NCBI GenBank assembly: GCA_964023275.1
Contig: OZ029915.1
Location: 17,895,775 to 17,959,774 of the forward strand
Origin: Norana najaformis
Taxonomy: Eukaryota > Annelida > Clitellata > Crassiclitellata > Hormogastridae
Reading direction: 5' to 3'
Length of the DNA: 64,000 bases
Position 1 is the stretch's first letter. Each line of letters starts with the position of its first letter. The notes under the pieces are model-generated. The model was given only the letters and a program-made list of their open reading frames with translations. It was not told the DNA's origin and did not search any database. The translations under genes were made by a program, and so were the position numbers. Below, piece by piece: positions 56,881 to 64,000 of the stretch.

Positions 56881-57640
56881 GGACGGAGGTATATGTTCGA
56901 AATGAAAATAGGTGTGTCAGACTGTCGAAGCCATAATACTTATAGCAATACTAACAGTACCAAGCATTATTAATAATATTAATCTTAGCAAGATGTGATC
57001 TTCTTGTAGTGCAAGCATTTGGTACGAAGGTCAGGAAAGAAAGAGAGTTGGAGGATCGACCCAAGTGCAATGCTTTGTGAACAGTGAGCAAAGAATTGAA
57101 ATGCAGCGTTTGCTTTATGGGTGTTTTTTCGCGAGATATATGTAACTTTTATAGCTTCACAATACAGCCAAACATATTTTGTTATCATGTAAAGATGCAA
57201 GACAAAATACGCCTACAGTAACACTGAGTCAATAACTGCATTCATTGTGCAATATTTCATTTGGCCTTTGCACAGTAAACATGCCTTGTTATATTGGCTG
57301 CAGGTGACATCAAGATGGCTGTTCAGACTGAACTGGTGCTGTTTCTTGTTTTTAATGTTGGAATATTTCATTTGGTCATTAAACAATAAACGTATTTTAC
57401 TACTGTAGGATTACAAAATCTTCTTAAACTACTTGTTCAAAATTATCGTACATATATTTAACATCAGATATTAAGGAGGGCGATACAGTATGCAATAGAA
57501 GTCCACTTTAAAGATAATAAATTATGTTTAGCATTGTTTGTATATGGTCGGCAAGCGATTAACCTTATTAATTTGTAGCTCGTCTGAACAATTGTTAAAT
57601 ACTGTGAAGAGATTGCTACAAGATGACATGCTGGCTATGT
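56881..57640. other. intergenic, nothing recognised
   Basis: AT-rich; AATATTTCATTTGG occurs twice (about 57252 and 57361). No gene supported. Confidence 0.5.
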
Positions 57641-58650
57641 CGACCATCATTTCAAGACTTTGATGGCTAGTTGAACGCCATACCCGCGCATGCCATGCCT
57701 GAGCGCCGCCGCACATGAGGTACCACGGGGCGTAGTCTCAGGCGGGGTACCATCGAGCTTTTTCTCGATCCCAGGCCCCCAATAGCCATTCCGATGGGAC
57801 GTAACAAGAGAACCTGACATGGTGTCGCCGGTCCTGACATCCCGGATGTACACGTACTCCTCGTTGGTCAAATGCGACAGCCCCGCATGCATTGTACCGA
57901 GGTGCCAATCGCAGACCCCTGGCTTTATCGACATCGACATTGTGGCTTAACGAGAGTAACAGTCATGGTGTAACCGGTCTTGAGAACACGCAGGGCACCC
58001 CGGATGTCCACTTACTCCTTGCTGGTCAAGTACGATGGCCCCGTGGGCATTGTGCTACTTTTCATTCGGGCGTCGGTAACCAAGTGCACCACTTGTGACC
58101 GCACAGTGTCACGCGTAATTCTTCTGAGCATTCGCAGGATCCTGAAGTGCCGTCAGCCGGCCGTTCGCCATCATACATACAGCAACGGCTGTGATTCCGT
58201 CAGCACGATAGATCGTGAACCCGTTGGCATCACATGTGAGTTGGCAGTGGGCAGCATTGTCCGCTATGCGTATCCGTACGTCAAGATTCATCGCGGCCGC
58301 AGACGAGGTGCCGAAGAGCTTCATGTCGATTTCAGGCTCTAGATACGCCGGTGGCGAGCTGAGGTGTAACATGGTGTCGCCGGTCCTGAGGACGTTGCGG
58401 TGTCATTAACCGGCCGCACCAATCGTGACCACCTCGTGGCGTCGCCGTCTAATTTTGGGGGGTAAGACGATCGGAGTCCATTCACCCGCTTGCCTCCCGT
58501 GAACAAATCGCCGGTCATCGTTTCGCCGCTCAGCTGCAGGTTGTCCTGGTCGATGGTATCCGCATAGCCCTTCGTTGCAGCGTCCGTGCTTGCTGTAGGC
58601 GACCCAAAGTTTGTCACCCGGAATCAGTGCCAGATTTGACACTCAACCTT
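57640..58650 (-). pseudogene. Polinton fossil: fibre-like repeat protein region
   Basis: Several short minus-strand frames with ATKGYADTIDQDNLQLSG and TMTGDL-like motifs. These Ala/Asp-rich repeats resemble those of fibre or tail-adhesin proteins. Part of the fossil; broken. Confidence 0.45.
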
Positions 58651-58725
58651 CATTAGAACGTTCTTGCTTATGGTACCGCGATGTTGTCGCATAGCATAGC
58701 GCGGAAGGCCACAAACACATTGACC

Positions 58726-59280
58726 TTAGCTGTTAATTAACAATTTAACTGTTTGACCCCGTACACGATTTTGGTGTGGTCGTCGCAGAACCCAACAGGT
58801 GTTTGTCAGCGGTACGATAAAGGAGAATGTACCGACGGGGTTCGGCCTAACAATAATCAGCTGTCGCCACGCCTCGAAGCCGAGATTCGCTGCTACCGCT
58901 GCTGCCGTCGTATCTTTTTGACAGCACATGTTCAGGCCTTCTGCCTTGGAGAAGTTGTCACCGTAAACCAGCATGCCCTCCACTGTCGTGGCTTGGTCCG
59001 GGGACATCAAAATTTCTATATTGGTGTTGCTGATCATGTAGCGGATTTGGGAGAATATGTACGAACCACCTGGTTGATCAGTGTCAACAGCGTACCGGTC
59101 GCGTAGGCCTCGCCCCGTTGATGAGAGCGTGCCTTCCACGAGAAGGAAGTTTTTGGAAGCTTGCGTGAAAATATCCTGGTTCTGGATATCAACGTATGTA
59201 GCTTGTCCGTTGTTTATCGCAACCGGGTTTAGACATTCAGCGATGTCCAGCACATCATCCACTATGTTTACGGTTGCCAT
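58726..59280 (-). pseudogene. Polinton fossil: capsid-like protein region
   Basis: A 184-codon frame starting MATVNIVDDVLDIAE, with SKNFLLVEGTLS, SQIRYMISNTNIEIL and VEGMLVYG. This pattern of beta-strands and spacing resembles the N-terminal part of Polinton major capsid proteins (a jelly-roll fold, as in adenovirus hexon). Assignment is from memory of the family. The fossil is broken overall. Confidence 0.5.
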
Positions 59281-60189
59281 GACACTGCATGATCATGGCG
59301 AAAAGTTGAGTTTTCAATAGCAGAACTGCGGCCGCGGAGGATGGCGCAGCCGTTCCGGCTGAAGGGCTAATGGGGGCCGAGAAACAAGCCCTTGCCCGAC
59401 GGCGGTTCCCGCGGTTTGCCGCTTGGCCACCGTCGTCCCGACTCCCGCTGCGGTCCCCGTTCGTAACGTTTTGAAACCAGACCCGGCGATTAGGCTGTTT
59501 ATGTCTTGCGTAGTCGTAACATCGAGTGGAGTTGTGCGAACTGAAACAGCGAGCGCACTCGCGGCCAGCTGCTTCAGAAATTCAATGCTTTTGTCGCTAA
59601 GAGCTTTCTCTAGAGGAATAGGAGCGCCTTTTTAGCCGCCGTTCCGACTGAAGCACGTTTCGCTTTTACGACGTCGACAATCTACTTAACCGTGGATGCC
59701 GTTGTGGCATCGGCCTTCGCCACGTTACCAACCACATCCGCGACGTTTTTAATAGTATCCTTGTTCGCCGAGATGAGGGAGCCTGCGGGAGCAGAGCGCG
59801 CTGACACGCCGTGTATTCAGTGAAAGAATCCACCGCCCATAACATAATGCCGCTGTCTTATGGCAGGCTGGCGGTCGTTTCTGGCAAAGTTGAATTTTGT
59901 CGAGACGACAGACAATAGAGTACACACTACGCGTTACGGATATGTAACCTAATAGTGACCGTTTCCCCGCGGAGGTTTAATTGCGCACCGTCCTGGTCCA
60001 TTAGTCACAAGCGCATTCGCTATACATTGCCCGTTGGCGACACAGGCAGGCATACCAAGTTGTTCGGGGATTCGACTATCTTATAGTCCAGTTGTACGTT
60101 CGGGAAGAAGCTGTATAATACTGGTAGCTGGCCGCCACCGCGGAATGAGCCGCAAACTTTATTGCAGTTCACCAGGATGTTGAAAGGAT

Positions 60190-61330
60190 GTCACTGGGTT
60201 TTCTCTCTCATGGTTGCTTGAGGGAACCGCGGCAAGCGTTGCGGGGTTAAAGACAAGCGTAGACCAGATGGCGGATGTGGCCATGTCCACCTGATAAGTG
60301 GCACTAGATATCTCAACTTAGGCGCGCTGAATCGAGGCGTCAGCCCCGATGGTAATATAGTGGGATTTGGCTGCGGCATAGCAGTCACCATTAGCCACGA
60401 GCCGCCGCTGAATCTGGGCGTTGATCTGTGTGATCTCTTAGCTCCCTTCTGGCAACTTGATCGTCTTGCACGTCGCACCACTGTCGGGACTCTAGAGGAA
60501 CGGAGTCGTAGGTCTCGAGGTTTACCAGCGCCAACTCGAAGCGCTTTTGGGATCGAGGTACAGCGGTGGCGGTAAGAATGCGGTCTTGTCAGACTACTAC
60601 GCTGGAACATTTCCATTCGCTCGATGTTGACGAGTCTTATGTCATGAGCAGGTTCCTGTTTAACTGGAGCGCAATCTTCTTGAGGACCGCACCCTAACGC
60701 ATCAGTTCATCGAGGATCGCCAATATCTCGTGATCTAGACCATTGTTGCCTGCCTCCTTAGAGGCCACCAGAAGCAGCAGCCTCTCTACAAGGCCGTTTG
60801 GGTCCCTGTAGTATTGTACTGCTCTCGCCGTCGTCCCACCTCCCGCTTCACGCATCAGCTGGTGTTTTCTGCTTTTCTGCCCGTGAATAGGCCGGCCGGC
60901 CAGTTTAACTAATCTCTCGATTGCCTGGGGCGAGTACTGCGTGGTCTTCAGAGCAGTCCGCCGAATAGGGGGGCAACTTCCTGAGGTTGTGGTTGCGATG
61001 AACGACGAGCTGCTCGGAATAAAGGCAGGTGACGCTCTCAAGGCGTCGAAGGTGACTCAAAGGCCCTCTCTACCGGTTGTCGTGCGGTTGGTCTGGTCGA
61101 GTTTGAATGCTGTCCAGCAGGCAGACCAACAGGCGTTGTACTATTTGGTGGATGGGCCTGCCCCGCAGGTTTGTGCGCAACTCATACCTGTGGGCATTGA
61201 GCTGCCGACTGATCGGATCCTCATTCACCCAGGAGCTCTTTGAAATATTCTTCTGCTGGTGCGCGTGTCTCACGCTCGGTGAGATAGTGCCCCTATGCTG
61301 TAATACCATCCGGCGCAATCCATCTTTTAG
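60190..61330 (-). pseudogene. Polinton fossil: further structural or accessory protein remnants
   Basis: Includes a frame at 60694-61041 ending LDHEILAILDELMR and a neighbouring frame at 61070-61318. No enzymatic motif. Placed here by position between capsid-like and polymerase parts. Confidence 0.35.
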
Positions 61331-61489
61331 TGTCTAGAGAGCTCAAGCTGGTTTTGTTCTGCTCTTCAAACTTTCATGTGGTGCCCGCGACTTCGGATCA
61401 CGACCTACGTGTGTTTCATCTTCTTTCGCTCGAGCAAGCATTATATGTACATCTCATGGCGTAGATTCTTTCTAACGACTGTCCTCTGA

Positions 61490-63840
61490 ACTCCCTTTGC
61501 TTTTCATATCTCTGCTCAGCCTACTTTAATGATAGAGTACATCTTTTGGCACAGGCCCACAAACGCGAGAATTTGGCTAACATTGCACTCACCTTTCATC
61601 TTCCCCGCCACCTTCCTGTTTCTGGTGCTGTAAATGGGGTGCTGTTTCGGGTATTCACTGAAGTCGTACAGGGTCACCTGTTTGGGTATGCCCTCATAGA
61701 CACCAGGCGTCTCTACCTTGAAACTGCAGGCTGTCTGTGTCAGTATACAGCTGTGCCTTGTTGCCATTCCGAGTCTTGGTCTCATCGTACCAGAAGTCGC
61801 ATCTAAGATGCTTGCTGAGGTCGACGTAGATTGGCCTGCTGAGTTTCAGCTTTCTCTTGGCGCTATGCACCACTACAAGGTCGCCATCGAAGATCTTGTA
61901 TGACAGATAGGATAGGTCGGTGATCAGGTGGCGTAGCCGGTTCTCATGCGCGGCGCCTGCCGTTCCAGCTAGAGTAAATCTGATGTGCTTGCGCGAGTCT
62001 TACATAGTTTTGCCCAAGACGGCGTTGATGGCCAACCAAGAAGTCTTTTTCAAAGTACGACGTTGCCTTTGTACACAGCTGTTGTTCATCTCGATGTAAG
62101 CCTTCATTTACACTTCCTGTCCGAACTTGATGACGCGGTGTAGTTTCGTCACCCGCATGCTCACTTCGTAGTACAGTTCTATGTTGCGATAGTGGACCAC
62201 ATATCGCTCATTAAGGTTTAGGTTGGGTAGGCGTGGCACACTCTTTGAACTTGCTTTCCAATTCGCTTGCAAGCGTGCGCTGGTCTTTGCTCAGCCACAT
62301 TTCAGGAACCGACATCCTATGTGGGCGTCGTGGAGATGTCGCAGGTATTCCGTGTCGGCCTCGAACAGAAACCTTGACGTTGACAGCACTTCGTTCAGTA
62401 TTGGGCTTTCTCAGCTGAATCCCGGACTGGAAGGAGCTGATGCATTGCTGTCACGTTCCTCGCCCCATGTGTCGTCGTCGTCAGCATGTGCGTCCGGTGG
62501 TGCCCTCTGATGCTCACTGATGGTAGCTGGAGGTGCGCCACGGGCGGGAAATTTGGACACTTGCCTGATGTGAGGGAGTGCCCGTCAGGTTTACTAGTGA
62601 GATACAGGACTCGAGGGAGTGTCAGACTAGTTAAATAGGGGAAAGTGACTCTTAAGAAGATACCTAGCTGAACTCTGAAGACGATGTTGAACTTTGCAGA
62701 ACTACTGAACTACTGTTGAACTTTAATTTCAGTCTACGTTACGTCTCAGTCAATTAATAAAAGACTTTTGTTCGATTTGACTCGGCATCGTGACAATTGC
62801 CAAGCCGTAGAGGTTGTTGGCATCCAGGTTCAGGATCCATCTGTTGGGCTTCTCTGGGTAACTGCGAGTTGTTCGCTTTAGCGAAGCGCCTGTGGGCCGC
62901 CGTATCCTGCAGGTTCGCCGGTGATAGGGTTTACCGCCGGCTTCTCCAGCGAGACGTTCAAAAGGCTGTCGATGAATACCAGTTGCCCCACGAAGAAGGT
63001 CATGCACTTCTCCGTATTGTTGGGAATGCAGCTAATTTTATGGCTCTTTGTCGCCTCATAGCTTTTCAATGCCTACGTAGTCACGCCTGTTGTGGAAGAC
63101 CACGGGTACTTTGCAATTGTCGGGGTATATGTGCAGCTTGAGGTTCCAGGCGTTGTGAGCGGCCCCGCAATACTTGCCGATGATGTGGCAGTGGTCGCGA
63201 ACCTTGTTCGCGCTGAGTGCTTCACCACACTCAGTCGCCGCATATAAAGTTAGATAGTCGTCGTTTCTCATCACCATATCCGCTATTTTGCTCAGACTTT
63301 GCCTTATAGTGGCAAGCTCGGTCTGTAGGTTCCGCGGGAACTCTTTCACGGCGTTCTCTCCCTGATAGAGCACCGGCGCGTTGGCTTAGCCATCACAGCG
63401 AACCACGACGTAGCAGAAGCTGTATGGTTTCTGCTCGGCGATGAGCCTCATGTTGCTCTCATTGGAGCTTATTGTTATGTATTCCACCGAGATCTTCACT
63501 GCGTAACGTCGGCGTAGATGATGTACCGGTCGCGCATCTGCTTGTGGCGATTCTGGAATTTCAGGATGTTCTTACCGTCTTCTGGCTTCTCGCTGATGCC
63601 ATGGCAATCCACGGCGTGGCCTGCCAGGAGAGCCTCGGTGGGTAAGACGTGCAGGGAGCGGCGGATCGGATGCTCCATGTGTTCGTAACGTTGTTTTTAT
63701 ACAGCATGCGGGCTAGATCCTTGACCCAGACATAGTGCTGATTCTCACAGCTGACGATCAGTAGAAGATCGACGTTGTGAACTCTGGTCTCGGTTGAGAC
63801 ACCGATTGGAGTAGTCCGCCATTCCATCCGAACACGCTAA
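61490..63840 (-). pseudogene. Polinton fossil: family B DNA polymerase
   Basis: The N-terminal side is recognised by NVDLLLIV, HYVWVKDLARML and KVRDHCHI-x-GKYCGAAH; the middle by LDANNLYGLA; the C-terminal side by YDFSEYPKQHPIY and AFVGLCQKMYS. All are typical of protein-primed PolB of Polintons. Broken into many frames. Confidence 0.85.
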
Positions 63841-64000
63841 TTGGCGATGTTTTGGTTACGGCGCTCGAAACGGCTAATATCCGTCACCTTCACTGGGAAG
63901 GCGATTCCTGTAAAGTCCAGCTCGCCGAAGTGGGCGCTGTGTTTCCTTGGGCGATGGAGTCTTTTTCTGCTGGACACATTGTCGACAAAACAATTCACTC

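Larger units (their letters stand above)
57640..64000 (-). mobile_element. Polinton/Maverick fossil, runs off the right edge
   Basis: A protein-primed family B DNA polymerase and capsid-type proteins lie in one orientation over more than 6 kb, which fits a Polinton. Parts, all minus strand: polymerase pieces at about 61490-63840; a small Polinton-associated protein of unknown role at about 60690-61320; capsid-like sequence at 58726-59280 and perhaps 60190-60600; and an adhesin- or fibre-like region at about 57640-58650. The copy is broken, with ten or more breaks by eye, so it is old. The right end and its inverted repeat are outside the window, and the left terminus is not defined. Confidence 0.85.

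Overview
The window is animal nuclear DNA, almost certainly from an invertebrate. It has intron-split host genes, CR1-type and RTE-like LINEs, hAT transposons, a tRNA-derived SINE, a Ty3/gypsy element, a Polinton and a 44-bp satellite. The only deeply conserved host gene is the 3' end of an ETS factor of the GABP-alpha type. I cannot name the phylum; the palindrome TAGGCCTA is over-represented, which may help.

Layout. 1-5.0 kb: last three exons and 3' UTR of the GABPA orthologue. 5-10.3 kb: intergenic DNA with a SINE and a TA microsatellite. 10.3-14.9 kb: a Ty3/gypsy fossil with paired LTRs and a 4-bp target duplication. 15.2-17.5 kb: an intronless 563-codon gene with its own CRE and TATA promoter, enclosed by inverted repeats that align without gaps, so probably an unnamed DNA transposon or a gene domesticated from one. 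17.5-25.1 kb: a 44-bp satellite with nested higher-order repeats; stray monomers return at 32.5-32.8 kb. 25.3-31.3 kb: a SINE fragment, the 5' part of a second LTR element, an hAT transposon with an 8-bp target duplication and one in-frame stop, and a 1-kb segment bracketed by 28S rRNA-like sequence (R2-like). 33-39.9 kb: LINE remnants and a two-exon gene for a small secreted protein. 42.5-43.6 kb: a decayed gene-like remnant. 44.3-55.4 kb: a second secreted-protein gene, plus an inverted, partly expanded copy of its 3' half lying inside an hAT-ended composite that contains a further LINE; another CR1 copy lies between the arms. 55.4-56.9 kb: CR1 pieces and a perfect palindrome. 57.6 kb to the right edge: a Polinton fossil that continues out of the window.

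How the parts relate. The small secreted proteins (here called YLxW proteins) share a signal-peptide exon followed by phase-1 modules with a G-x-x-[LF]-x-x-Y-L-x-W-like core. I do not recognise them as a named family. One copy lies inside an hAT-bounded block and has 265 bp almost identical to its inverted partner, while the surrounding sequence is much more diverged. The YLxW loci, the inverted-repeat-bounded 563-aa gene and the satellite hierarchy are the best candidates for undescribed biology. Everything rests on reading by eye; no database search was possible.
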